Source: UBA3210 sp048359995
GTDB taxonomy: Bacteria; Bacillota_I; Bacilli_A; RFN20; CAG-449
Length of the DNA: 64,000 bases
Direction: 5' to 3'
NCBI GenBank assembly: GCA_048359995.1
Contig: DBGCPK010000003.1
Location: 144,057-208,056, forward strand
The translations under genes and the position numbers were made by a program. The notes beneath the pieces are model-generated. The model was not told the DNA's origin and did not search any database. It saw only the letters and a program-made list of their open reading frames with translations. Positions 51,410-60,383 of this stretch are shown piece by piece. Positions within the stretch are counted from its first letter, which is position 1. Each line of letters starts with the position of its first letter.

Positions 51410-53902
51410 TTAAGCATAGAAAGTAGAGATAAACCATAAATCGTTTGGATCAGTATTTAACACAATGTCATCAATACACAATCTTCCTTTATTTCTATCG
51501 CCCGTAGCCGGTGCAGTCATAACAAATCTAATTCCATAAATTCCTTTCCGGCAAGCTGTTTCATATCTGTCTATTTGCTGTGTTCTGACAGAAAATCCAT
51601 TTGGCAAGTCTCTGAACAAATCCCAATCCAAAGACCAGTCGCCATCGGCGTCCATGACTTCTACAACAGCTGTACAATCAGCACTACTTAAACCCTCGTT
51701 ATTACTCCATAATGTTATACCAAACATATAGGAATAAACTGGTTGATCAAAAGTCATTTCAAGATAAGCCACTCCAGCGTTTTGTCTTTTTGGAGACAAA
51801 ACAACATACGAATTTTCTATATATCCGCATCTCAATCGATTAGTAGTAATTGTAAGTCCATGATCGGTAATAGTAGTGGATGTATGGCCTTCTTTATTAC
51901 TTTCAAAAAAGTATTGTGGTTCAAATCCCCATTCATTTGGCTTTATTTGCACTTTACGATTAAAATCATCTGGCTCATAAAACTCAAATAATTCTGAATA
52001 ATAATCTCCACTTGAAAAAGATAGAGTTTGTCTTGCGACAATGTAAACATAATATGTTCGTCCGTATATAGAAATTATTTCTGACCATTCACTTCTGGAA
52101 AGTGTATATTCACATTGTTCACCACTAGCTGCTATATTATTTTTTCGTAATACTTCTTGCCCTCTTGGATTTAAAAAAACCAAATCAAAACTATCATAAT
52201 ATAGATTGGAACTGCCCATATATGTTGACCACTTAAACGTTGGACATTCATCTAAGTAATTATTTTCAATGCTTACATCGCTAACTGCTACATTATATCG
52301 TCCAAGAAGTTTACCCAAGTCATTTCGATTATATCCCTCATCGTATAATCCTTGTAAAAATTGATAAAAATATTTAGGCTTTACCTGTTTTGTAATATTC
52401 CACAAATCACTATCAGAAATAGAAAACAAGTCATAACTATCAGTTGTTTTAGAATAAAGTTTATATAATATACTCGTAATAGCAATTTCATCTGCATCGC
52501 CTAAATATCCTGTGATTACCCCTAAACCGTTTGTTGTAGCAACGTATGTATCAATATCATAATCAAATCCGCGATATGTGGAATAATTTAAATCTCCAAC
52601 TGTATTAATTGTTCTAATATCATCAGGAAAAGTAGTTTGAGCAACAGTCGACCAGAATGTTGGCCAACCCTCAGCCCAAGCCAATCTCATTCCTCTATCT
52701 TTCGCTGCAGAGAAAAAATATCCTGCATCGTATTGATCATCTATCAAGTTATGGTTAATAAAATGAGTCCCTCCTGGATTGTCGGAAATACCAAAACACT
52801 TTTGAACATGATGACCATATTCATGTCCAATTACATCCCAAGAGGCATAAGAAGTCGGATATCCGGCAAGATTAGTTCTTGAAGTAATATAAACATTATT
52901 ATTACCATCATAGTAACATCCGTTGCTTGGATTGGAAGGATAGTTAAAATTACATTTCGTAATAGAGATTTCGTTATTTAACTTTTTAATATAATTTGAA
53001 TAGTTATATCCTGCTTGAAATATATGCATTGCCCTTCCAATGTCGCCATCAGCTATAGGAGAAAAAGTATATGAGTAGATAAAATCACCACTACTACCAT
53101 TGAATTCGTGTGACATTTCATAAACGCCATTATTTGAAACACAGACAGATTCGCCATCACTATAAATATGAACCTTTGGTTTTCCTGATCCAATATACCA
53201 AATGTCATTATAACTTATCGCGTAGTTTCCCAATTCATCAGTATATGTACTTTTACTCCACCAACTCCCACTAATAGTTACTTTTACTTTTGCACCTATC
53301 AAAGGGTGAATATTATTTTGATCATCTGTCCACCTTAGAGTTCCAGATACACTTCCAACAACTCCAATAGACATTGGTGAAATACATAAATTTTCATTTT
53401 CATCACAAACTATTTCTTCATCTACAACCGTTGTGCTGTAATTAACAGCTTGATTTGCTTTTCTTTTTACTACATCAGCCGATAAATTACTTGAAAAATA
53501 TTCTCCTTTATCATTTTGTGAAAAATACAATGAGTATAATTCTATTTCACCACTAATGGAAGCAAACTCTAATGTGACACTGCTATTTCCATTTGGAACT
53601 TTAATAATCACATTAATATGATTGGAATCTATAACATTATAGTTAAGTAATTTAGCCTCCCCCGTAGACTTCAACTCTTTTACAATAAAATTTGTTTCAA
53701 AATGATATGTTAAAATATCTTCCATTGACTCTTGCTCGGTATCATTGCACATAACAGAAACATTGGATTGAATATCACAATAATTATATGAGGTTTCTTG
53801 AATGTAATTCTGCTTATTTTCATTCAATTGCAATTCAATTTTATTCAATTGTAATATGTAAGAAAAAAACAATACAATGCTTAATAATTTTATATATCTC
53901 AT
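51410..53902 (-). CDS. Large secreted zinc metallopeptidase (gluzincin type)
   Basis: The 830-residue protein has an N-terminal hydrophobic signal (residues ~4-20). Residues ~180-250 look like a carboxypeptidase-regulatory/Ig-like domain (SVSGTLRWTDDQ, GAKVKVTISGSWW, DELGNYAISY). The catalytic site is HEYGH at 360-364 (zinc His360 and His364, Glu361) with a likely third ligand Glu411 in LAWAEGWPTFW. A C-terminal beta-sandwich (~650-825), with FDQPVYSYMFGITLW, may bind substrate or a surface. I cannot assign a known family. It forms one transcript with the lipoprotein gene (4-base overlap). Codon use marks it as recently acquired. Confidence 0.8.
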   Translation of the reverse strand: MRYIKLLSIVLFFSYILQLNKIELQLNENKQNYIQETSYNYCDIQSNVSVMCNDTEQESMEDILTYHFETNFIVKELKSTGEAKLLNYNVIDSNHINVIIKVPNGNSSVTLEFASISGEIELYSLYFSQNDKGEYFSSNLSADVVKRKANQAVNYSTTVVDEEIVCDENENLCISPMSIGVVGSVSGTLRWTDDQNNIHPLIGAKVKVTISGSWWSKSTYTDELGNYAISYNDIWYIGSGKPKVHIYSDGESVCVSNNGVYEMSHEFNGSSGDFIYSYTFSPIADGDIGRAMHIFQAGYNYSNYIKKLNNEISITKCNFNYPSNPSNGCYYDGNNNVYITSRTNLAGYPTSYASWDVIGHEYGHHVQKCFGISDNPGGTHFINHNLIDDQYDAGYFFSAAKDRGMRLAWAEGWPTFWSTVAQTTFPDDIRTINTVGDLNYSTYRGFDYDIDTYVATTNGLGVITGYLGDADEIAITSILYKLYSKTTDSYDLFSISDSDLWNITKQVKPKYFYQFLQGLYDEGYNRNDLGKLLGRYNVAVSDVSIENNYLDECPTFKWSTYMGSSNLYYDSFDLVFLNPRGQEVLRKNNIAASGEQCEYTLSRSEWSEIISIYGRTYYVYIVARQTLSFSSGDYYSELFEFYEPDDFNRKVQIKPNEWGFEPQYFFESNKEGHTSTTITDHGLTITTNRLRCGYIENSYVVLSPKRQNAGVAYLEMTFDQPVYSYMFGITLWSNNEGLSSADCTAVVEVMDADGDWSLDWDLFRDLPNGFSVRTQQIDRYETACRKGIYGIRFVMTAPATGDRNKGRLCIDDIVLNTDPNDLWFISTFYA

Positions 53903-54504
53903 AAAACCTCCTGTGTATTTAATAATTCATATTCAAATTCATAAAAAAGACATTTATTATTTTTTGTTTTGAAATATATGACAGAATTGTATGCGCCGCC
54001 TTTAAAATTATCGACTAAAACTTCATTTTGGTTAATAAGAACAATCGTATATGTTATTTTCCCAGTTATCAAATTATCAAGTTTTGGCAAATAATCTTTA
54101 TATGAATAATTAAAATTCACATTACTATTAATCGAAGAAATATATGTTGTAGTAAAATTATAGGTATCATCAAGAAAATTATCTAAATTATGAAAAGACA
54201 TAGAAATTATTTCCCCATTCAAATCACTTACAATTCTTTCTACAGCAAAATAACCGTAGCCGGGATTTATGCCAAAAACATTTTGATTCCAATCATCCGA
54301 AAATCCTTGATAATGTCCTACTCCTACTTCGACAACAATACTATCTGATTCCTGCTCTTGTTTTATAACGCACGAAGTACGCAGGTTTGGAGAAAATTCA
54401 TCCGTTGCATCATCAATACCAATCGTAAGATAATAATCTATGCTTTGAGTGCAACTTACTAATAGTAATGAAAATGGCAATAAAACCCATAAAGTTTTTT
54501 TCAT
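53899..54504 (-). CDS. Lipoprotein encoded with the metallopeptidase, unknown
   Basis: The 201-residue protein has a clear lipoprotein signal (LPFSLLLVSCTQ). The mature part is beta-rich and aromatic (VVEVGVGHYQGFSDDWNQNV, TGKITYTIVLIN) with no family I know. Its stop overlaps the start of the metallopeptidase gene (AGGAGG lies in its last codons), so the two are made together. It may be a surface anchor, inhibitor or receptor for the peptidase; this is inference. Confidence 0.7.
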   Translation of the reverse strand: MKKTLWVLLPFSLLLVSCTQSIDYYLTIGIDDATDEFSPNLRTSCVIKQEQESDSIVVEVGVGHYQGFSDDWNQNVFGINPGYGYFAVERIVSDLNGEIISMSFHNLDNFLDDTYNFTTTYISSINSNVNFNYSYKDYLPKLDNLITGKITYTIVLINQNEVLVDNFKGGAYNSVIYFKTKNNKCLFYEFEYELLNTQEVL

Positions 54505-54526
54505 ATACTCAACCCTTTTTTATTTA

Positions 54527-54554
54527 ATTATACCATAGCGTATCGTCATTACAA
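54527..54554 (-). promoter_or_regulatory. Predicted promoter of the lipoprotein-metallopeptidase pair
   Basis: On the minus strand TTGTAA (54549-54554) and TATAAT (54527-54532) are 16 bases apart, about 22 bases before the lipoprotein ATG. Confidence 0.5.
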
Positions 54555-54695
54555 TCTTTGTGCTTAATTTTTTTGATACTAAAATTAAATACGTCAAGTG
54601 CCAACATAAAATCAGTTTAAAAAAGGAAAAGTGAAATTTAGTGTGACAATAGTATAATGAAGATGGACCTTGCCAAAAAGAAAGGAAGGAAAAGA

Positions 54696-54959
54696 ATGGC
54701 AAAAGGAACACATATGACTCTCGATCAAAGAGATACTATCTTAATTGAAATCAAAAAAGGAACAAAATTAAATGAAATTGCTAGGAAGATTGGAAAAGAT
54801 CCTACTTCGATCTCCAAAGAAATTCGGAAGCATCGTTATGTAAAACAAGTAAAACGCGGTGATTATATTCGTCCATATTGTTGTATTTGTTCAAAAGTAA
54901 AGGAATGTAAGAAAACGAAAACGTCTTTTCTTTTATGTTTATCATATCTTATCATCTAA
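54696..54959 (+). pseudogene. IS30-family transposase, 5' remnant
   Basis: The frame starts with AGGAAGG upstream of the ATG and encodes the IS30 N-terminal helix-turn-helix (HMTLDQRDTILIEIKKGTKL, IARKIGKDPTSISKEIRKH) and a CxxC segment. It breaks off after about 75 codons; the DDE catalytic domain (normally ~250 more residues) is gone. Its 3' part runs into an IS1634-type frame, so a second element inserted or recombined there. Confidence 0.85.
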
Positions 54960-55709
54960 AACATATAGAGTCGAAGGTAAAATTAAGCAAAAGACAATCA
55001 AAGATTTTGGATATTTAAAAGACCAAGAGAATCAAGAAGAATTTATGGTTAAGGTTAAAAAATTCGATGAGGACTATAAATAGAGAAAAGGAACTGCTAA
55101 AAAAGAGCACAAGGAAAAAACTTTTTGAGGATAATCAATCTGTAAAATACAATTATGGTTATCGATACTTATCAGCGATTTATGATTTTTTGAAGTTAGA
55201 TAAGTTTTTTGCAAATGTTAGCTTTAAGGGAAATTACGACTTAAATAGAATTTTAAAGTATTTTGCGATACAAAGAATACTGAATCCGGCCTCGAAAAGA
55301 CATACAACTCAAACCATGAGAAATTTATATGGTAAAGACATTGATTTTGAGCTTGCTGATGTTTATCGATCATTAAATAAATACAGTGAATTGAATACGG
55401 AGATTCAAAAATATATAAATGAACGGATTTTATGATGTAACGAATTACTATTGTGAAGTAGATACCCCCGATGAAGAAGGAGGTTTAAGGCAAAGAGGTG
55501 TGTCAAAAGAACGCATGACGGATCCAATTATTCAGTTTGGCTTATTTATGGATGAAAAATCAATACCTGTATGTATGAGTATCCTTTCCGGAAATACTTC
55601 AGATTCTTTAACCTTTCAACCAACAATGAATAAAATAAGACTGTTTATGTACTCAATTATGGATGTAATCGGCTTTTGTAGCATAACAACTGTTAAACTC
55701 GGGTTATAG
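54923..55709 (+). pseudogene. IS1634-family transposase, broken remnant
   Basis: Three successive frames give one IS1634-like protein. Part 1 (54923-55083) contains TYRVEGKIKQKTIKDFGYLK. Part 2 (about 55067-55435) contains YGYRYLSAIYDFLKLDKFF and RILNPASKRHTTQTM. Part 3 (55419-55709) contains FYDVTNYYCEVDTPDEEG, GVSKERMTDPIIQFGLFMDE and LSGNTSDSLTFQP. Two frameshifts or small deletions separate the parts, and about half of the protein (the C-terminal catalytic part) is missing. It cannot be active. Confidence 0.88.
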
Positions 55710-55758
55710 CATATCCGAAAAAATATTTACATTTTTATTTTCGATACTTTTTTCGGAT
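55704..55758. repeat. 55-bp direct repeat, right copy
   Basis: 54 of 55 bases match 50943-50997. This copy contains the actual 3' end of the C39-protein gene (last codons, TAA at 55735) on the minus strand. Confidence 0.97.
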
Positions 55759-56886
55759 GCGATGAAAGGCATACCGGCAGGATTTCACGCTTTCGATCTC
55801 CTCTTCGCCCAGAACGATCCACCGATTCCCACATTCGAAGAGGCCGAAGGTCATCGCCGCTTTTGCCCCGAAATCCGAAAAAGAGGAATTCAGGAGGCAC
55901 AGGAAAAGAAGAAGAAAAAAGCCTAAGAAGATCGTCAAAGCGCTGAAAAAGATCCACGAAACCGCAAATTTTTTTGAAATTCTTCCGACTTTCGAATAGG
56001 CCTCGCGCGGATATTGCCGTTTCTCTCTTTCCACCCTTGCCGCGCTTTCTTCCATTTGCATCAGGCGGCTTTTGAGAAGCGTTCTTTTCATGAGGAGAAT
56101 CAGCGCGAGGTAAACGATGAGAAAGAGATTCTTCCAATCTCCGTAGATCAAAAGCGCGATTAGGAAAGCCGTCAGAGAACCATATGCGATCTTTCGACTG
56201 CGAAAGCGGATTTCTTCGCTTTTCCAGCGCGATAATTCTCCGACTTCTTCATAAGTCGCGCCGGCGTCGAGAAAGGGGAATACGTATTTCCGATCGACAT
56301 AGCGCATCAAAGCGAAATTCAAAATCAATTTCAGAATAAAACTGGCGAAAAGGACGGCGACTCCCCCTAAGACGAATCGAATATCCGATAATAGAGCGTT
56401 CATCGCCGATAAAACCCCCAAATCGACGATCAAAGAGATCAGATACGCGACGTCATAAACGACCGCGATTCTGAAAACCGGCGGTTTCATTTTCTTCTTT
56501 TCCCTCACGCGGATTACGATCAATGCGTATCCGGTAAACAGCGATTCGAAATCGGAAATCCGCATTCTCCTTTCCCCCGATTGCGGATCGAGAAGCCGGA
56601 CCGACCTGCCGCGCGTTTTCGCGTAAACGACGAAATGCGTCGATCCCGGATTTTGAATCTGCACGATCGAAAAAGGATGCTTTCTCAATTCGCAATGCTC
56701 CTTGATTCGAACGCCTCGTGTATCCACGCCGTAAGCGTTCAGAATCCTTTGCATATCGAGAAAATGACGGACTTCGGTCTCGTCCTCATACAGATAACGC
56801 TGCGATTTCAGATACCTGCTGAGCATCATTCTCACGCAGGCGGATCCGCAGGAAAAAGGGGAATCCTGTCGGATAAAATCTTTCAT
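55735..56886 (-). CDS. Membrane protein with C39 peptidase domain, no ABC ATPase
   Basis: The 383-residue protein begins with a C39 cysteine-peptidase domain like those of bacteriocin exporters: Cys13 in SPFSCGSACVRM, His84 in GSTHFVVYAK and Asp100 in LLDPQSG. Five or six hydrophobic segments follow (~128-240 and ~290-345), but the ATPase domain of true peptidase-exporters (~330 more residues) is absent. The gene ends cleanly, with the end preserved by the flanking repeat. It sits between yqfD and ybeY, where most Bacilli have phoH. No bacteriocin precursor is seen. I start at the ATG at 56886 (GGTGAGG upstream). It may process a signal or spore-related peptide. Confidence 0.75.
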   Translation of the reverse strand: MKDFIRQDSPFSCGSACVRMMLSRYLKSQRYLYEDETEVRHFLDMQRILNAYGVDTRGVRIKEHCELRKHPFSIVQIQNPGSTHFVVYAKTRGRSVRLLDPQSGERRMRISDFESLFTGYALIVIRVREKKKMKPPVFRIAVVYDVAYLISLIVDLGVLSAMNALLSDIRFVLGGVAVLFASFILKLILNFALMRYVDRKYVFPFLDAGATYEEVGELSRWKSEEIRFRSRKIAYGSLTAFLIALLIYGDWKNLFLIVYLALILLMKRTLLKSRLMQMEESAARVEREKRQYPREAYSKVGRISKKFAVSWIFFSALTIFLGFFLLLFLCLLNSSFSDFGAKAAMTFGLFECGNRWIVLGEEEIESVKSCRYAFHRIRKKYRK

Positions 56887-56929
56887 ATTCCTCACCCGTC
56901 AATCTATTCGGCGGCAAGGAGTGAAATTC

Positions 56930-57862
56930 CTAATAAACGGCGATATTTTCGACCAAAGTGTAATGAATCGACATATTCGCCACGCCGTTTTGATCGGTAT
57001 AGGAGAGGATGATCTCTTTGTCGATGTATGAGGACGAATCGAACCCCTTGCCGATTTCGTAACGGGCTTTGGTGAGCAGAATGTGGTAAATTTCGCTTTT
57101 TTCCATATTCGCCGAAACGCAGGAAATATCGATCCGATTATACGTGTACGCCAGCACCTTTCCCAAAGTTCCCACGACGTACTGCTTGTCTTTGTATGTG
57201 ATCGTGTCGTCGACGAGCAAATCGCCTTGACGGACGTAATCGTTGACCTCTTTGACGATTTTGCCCGATTCGATCTCGAATGCCTTGATGATTCCGTCTT
57301 TTTTGGCGTACATTTTGCCGTTCTTTTTTTCGATCACGACTTCATCACCTTTCTTCTCATAATTGATAAAAATATAAGTCCCCTGCGAATTGACGGAAAT
57401 CAGATCGACTTTTTCGATCAAATCCATTTTGAGAATCGTCTCCAACTCTTTGAGTTCCCGATTGGAGGGCATCGTCTTCATCGGTGCGACTCCCAATTGC
57501 CGAATCGTCTCCCGAATATAGGCGTTGATCGAATCGCTGTTTCCGTTGATGCGTATGGTGTAAACCCGCGTATTCAGAAATCCGTAGAAACAAAAAGAAA
57601 GAATCAAACAGGCAAAAGCCAATTTGTGCAGAAGTAACAAGTCGAAAAAAGCGCCGATTCCGTACTTTTTCAGGACTTTCAGTTCCAAATAAAAGCGAGA
57701 TATTTTTTTGTAATCGCTCTTCGTTATCAGGAATCGGAAAACGTAAGTATCTTCGATTTGAAAATCGAAAATCCGAATTCCGTGATGAAAACAGGAGGCG
57801 AGGAACGCTTCTTTGGAATAATAAGTTACCCGACACAGATAATACGTTCTCAATTTAATCAT
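56930..57862 (-). CDS. yqfD: Sporulation protein YqfD (stage IV)
   Basis: The 310-residue membrane protein matches YqfD: a soluble N-terminal domain, one transmembrane helix (~78-97, LHKLAFACLILSFCFYGFL), and an outer domain with IRINGNSDSINAYIRETI, YEKKGDEVVIEKKNG and VKEVNDYVRQGDLLVDD. It acts in the spore-forming mother cell, probably in the forespore envelope. It overlaps yqfC by 8 bases. Confidence 0.93.
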   Translation of the reverse strand: MIKLRTYYLCRVTYYSKEAFLASCFHHGIRIFDFQIEDTYVFRFLITKSDYKKISRFYLELKVLKKYGIGAFFDLLLLHKLAFACLILSFCFYGFLNTRVYTIRINGNSDSINAYIRETIRQLGVAPMKTMPSNRELKELETILKMDLIEKVDLISVNSQGTYIFINYEKKGDEVVIEKKNGKMYAKKDGIIKAFEIESGKIVKEVNDYVRQGDLLVDDTITYKDKQYVVGTLGKVLAYTYNRIDISCVSANMEKSEIYHILLTKARYEIGKGFDSSSYIDKEIILSYTDQNGVANMSIHYTLVENIAVY

Positions 57863-58058
57863 CGTATTTCAGCGATTCAACTTTCCCTTCGAGGTCGATT
57901 TCTTCTTTGGAAAAAAACTTCATCCTCAGTTCTTCTCCGACGATGACGAGCGTGCGTTTTTTCATCGCGACGATCACCTTTTCGCCGCTGATAAGGACGA
58001 TTTTGACAAAGCCGCTTATCTTGCAATGGCGTTCATCTAAAAAAATCAATGGCCTCAC
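57855..58058 (-). CDS. yqfC: YqfC/YabP-family sporulation protein, short, GTG start
   Basis: The 67-residue product covers the conserved YabP/YqfC core: ISGFVKIVLISGEKVIVAM, RTLVIVGEELRMKFFSKEEI, DLEGKVESLKY. Bacillus YqfC has about 93 residues, so the N-terminus is short. Upstream in frame lies a stop and no ATG; the GTG at 58058 is the only obvious start, with a poor ribosome site. The yqfC-yqfD pair is diagnostic of spore formers. Confidence 0.85.
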   Translation of the reverse strand: MRPLIFLDERHCKISGFVKIVLISGEKVIVAMKKRTLVIVGEELRMKFFSKEEIDLEGKVESLKYDD

Positions 58059-58083
58059 CCGTACAAGTATATGAACGAGGCGC

Positions 58084-58995
58084 TCATTTCAAAACTTCGA
58101 ATTTCATCCCCTGCAATTTCATTTCCGAACAACTCTCTTCGACCAGCGAACGCAATTCTTCGGTCATTTTCTTATGTCCGACAGGATACGGATACGCCGA
58201 TTTCAATTCCTTGATCTCGTAATTCGAAGAGACGAACGTCTTCAATTTCTTTTCCTTTCGATAGCGGAACACGGGTAAAAGCAGATCCATCAGAACGAAT
58301 TCGCTTTTGAATTCCTTTCCCAAATCGTCCAAAAAGAGGTATTGCACCTCCTGCATCTCTTCCAAGTAGTAGCGGAACATCGTCATGTTGTCCCGAAAGC
58401 AATTCTGCATCGCGGAAAATTCGTTGCCGCAGTCGATGAAAGAGATCGACTTTGTCGACGGTTCTTTCGCCAAACGGACGGCAAAAACCGAAAGAAGAAA
58501 GGATTTCCCCGTTCCCGGATCTCCGCATAGATACAATCCCTTTTCATCAGGGAAACCCCGAACGATCTCGTTCATCTTCTTGACGATCGGATACCGCGAC
58601 TTGGCGAAATACGACAGGCAGTCTTTCATTTTATATCCAAACGCCGTTTCTTCGAATTGACGGGAAACGAATTTCTTTTTGAGAAGGTCGACTTCGTTCT
58701 GGTAAGGGCATTTCCGATAATTCACATCGACGCGGTCGCCTTGGATTTTCAAGAAAATCTGCAAGTGATTGCTCTTTTTCGCGCATTCGGAAAGACCCGT
58801 GCAATCCTTGCAAAGATCCTTGTCCCGCTTATATAAATTGAAGTAATAGACATTCTTTCTCACGAATTCCGGCGTAATCTCTCCAAGAGCGATCCGTTCG
58901 GCGATTTCGGGATCGGCAAGCGCTTCGAGCGACTTCGCCTCTTTGATTTTTTCGAGTTCTTCCGCGTCGATTTCAGGCAAATCGATTTCCATCAT
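58084..58995 (-). CDS. dnaI: Primosomal helicase loader DnaI
   Basis: The 303-residue AAA+ protein has an N-terminal zinc site (CKDCTGLSEC) and the ATPase domain with LCGDPGTGKSFLLSVFA, VQYLFLDDLGKEF (Walker B) and FVSSNYEI (sensor). It loads the replicative helicase. It overlaps the DnaB-homologue gene by 4 bases; the pair is typical of Bacilli. Confidence 0.94.
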   Translation of the reverse strand: MMEIDLPEIDAEELEKIKEAKSLEALADPEIAERIALGEITPEFVRKNVYYFNLYKRDKDLCKDCTGLSECAKKSNHLQIFLKIQGDRVDVNYRKCPYQNEVDLLKKKFVSRQFEETAFGYKMKDCLSYFAKSRYPIVKKMNEIVRGFPDEKGLYLCGDPGTGKSFLLSVFAVRLAKEPSTKSISFIDCGNEFSAMQNCFRDNMTMFRYYLEEMQEVQYLFLDDLGKEFKSEFVLMDLLLPVFRYRKEKKLKTFVSSNYEIKELKSAYPYPVGHKKMTEELRSLVEESCSEMKLQGMKFEVLK

Positions 58996-60218
58996 TCATC
59001 CCCCAATTCCTTGATTAAATCGTCCACGTCGCTTTGGGAAACTTCCTTTTCTTCGTCTTCGTCGACAAGATTCTTCGCCTTTCTCTTCTGATTCTTCTTG
59101 GTTCGGTAGAGGTAATTCATCGCGTCAAGCGTCGTCTGAATTCCTTCCCTTTTCAGCGAAGAAGCGATCTTCATCACCAGATTATAGGGCAGCGTGTTGT
59201 CGTAATTTTCCAAGACGTAGGAGATGATCGGATTGATCACCTGAGAAGAAAATCCGTAGGTTTCCATCAAATCGTTCAAAAGGCGAACGTCGCTCGGCGA
59301 AGGTTTGCTGTGATTCTGCCTGTACGAAAGAAAATCGAGCGCCGAGGTACTCGACATCAACCCGATAAGCTGGGCCTTTCTTCCTTTTCCGTCGTAAATC
59401 TCTTTGGATTTCACCTCCGATCGGCTTATTTCGGGAATAAACCGATGATCTTCCAACGAAAGTTTTTTGACTTTTTCGAAATCGATGCCGCTTTCTCCGA
59501 AGCACCGCGAAACGATTTCACACATCGAAAGTTCTTCGATTCCGTAAAGCAAAGCGATTTGGACGATCGCTTCCAAATCGTTTTTTTTCAGCGACGATCG
59601 ACGAATCCGATATTGCTTTTCCAATTCGTCGAGAAAAGCGCCGCGATCAAACCCTTCGGTGATGTCCTTGCTCTTTCTCGTATAGGTCGTATCCGCGTCC
59701 AGACGGGCCAAAAAGGCGGAGGAATCCAAATCCGGATGAAAGACCTCGTTGAACGAACAGGTGATTTCGCTGTATCCTTCCAATTTCAGTTCTTTGGATT
59801 TGTAGAGATTGGCGATACGGTTGGCCTTCTTGGCGCCGATCGCGCGAACCAGCAATCCTTTGAGAAGCACGTCGGCAAAGAAATCGCTCGGACTTTTCGG
59901 CGCGAAAAGAAGGATTTTATAGAAGGCCTGATCGGTTTCTCTTTTGTAGAACGTCTGAACAAGACCGATTCCTTCCAAAAGTTTCCGCGCTTCTTGCAGT
60001 CGATCGAGAGTGATATCCATCGCTTCGATCAAATCTTCGCAAGAGGAAAACGGCGTAACTTCCTGTTTTTTGAATTCCGAATATAGGGAAAAATACAGCC
60101 CCACCGCGCCGTGTCCCAAAATCGGTTGATACAGCGTAACCATCGTCTCGCGATCTGCCGGAGAGATCATCGACGCGAGGTAGACTTCAAAATAGTCTTC
60201 TTTGCTCAGGTAAATCAT
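58992..60218 (-). CDS. dnaB: Replication initiation/membrane attachment protein DnaB (Bacilli type)
   Basis: The 408-residue protein has a DnaB/DnaD winged-helix region (GAVGLYFSLYSEFKKQE) and DDBH2 domains with SPSDVRLLNDLMETYGFSSQ and YNLVMKIASSLKREGIQT, then a charged tail. It is the Bacillus initiation protein DnaB (not the helicase). GGGGGGAAG precedes the ATG. Confidence 0.9.
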   Translation of the reverse strand: MIYLSKEDYFEVYLASMISPADRETMVTLYQPILGHGAVGLYFSLYSEFKKQEVTPFSSCEDLIEAMDITLDRLQEARKLLEGIGLVQTFYKRETDQAFYKILLFAPKSPSDFFADVLLKGLLVRAIGAKKANRIANLYKSKELKLEGYSEITCSFNEVFHPDLDSSAFLARLDADTTYTRKSKDITEGFDRGAFLDELEKQYRIRRSSLKKNDLEAIVQIALLYGIEELSMCEIVSRCFGESGIDFEKVKKLSLEDHRFIPEISRSEVKSKEIYDGKGRKAQLIGLMSSTSALDFLSYRQNHSKPSPSDVRLLNDLMETYGFSSQVINPIISYVLENYDNTLPYNLVMKIASSLKREGIQTTLDAMNYLYRTKKNQKRKAKNLVDEDEEKEVSQSDVDDLIKELGDE

Positions 60219-60343
60219 GCTCTCTTCCCCCCCTTTTAATAGTTTAATGGATTCCTTGACGAATTGAAAGCGATTCGCCGATTTTAGGATTTATTTATTT
60301 GATTTTATCGATCAAATTTGTTTTATTTGTCCGCGCGTTTATT

Positions 60344-60349
60344 TATAAT
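60344..60349 (+). promoter_or_regulatory. -10 element for pfkA-pyk
   Basis: TATAAT lies 35 bases before the pfkA start, in an AT-rich divergent gap with dnaB. I find no good -35 at 17 bases (TTTTAT). Confidence 0.4.
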
Positions 60350-60383
60350 AAAAATTGTCGAAAACAAATGGAGGTTATGTGAA

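Larger units (their letters stand above)
50943..55758. mobile_element. AT-rich genomic insertion bounded by 55-bp direct repeats
   Basis: The segment splits the otherwise conserved run yqfC-yqfD-C39-ybeY. It is visibly richer in A+T than both flanks, with different codon use (many ATA, AGA, TTA). It holds a short broken frame, a metallopeptidase, a lipoprotein and two transposase remnants. The repeat at the 3' end of a gene, which keeps that gene intact, is the form left by site-specific integration. No integrase remains inside. Insertion of a DNA circle by homologous recombination is an alternative. Confidence 0.75.

Noticed and set aside
54520..54711. A 63-codon minus-strand frame overlapping the IS30 remnant
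   Set aside because: It is antisense to the transposase start and covers the lipoprotein promoter region; the hydrophobic composition is accidental.
55735..56886. Bacteriocin export cluster
   Set aside because: The C39 protein lacks an ATPase domain, and no double-glycine precursor or immunity gene is nearby.
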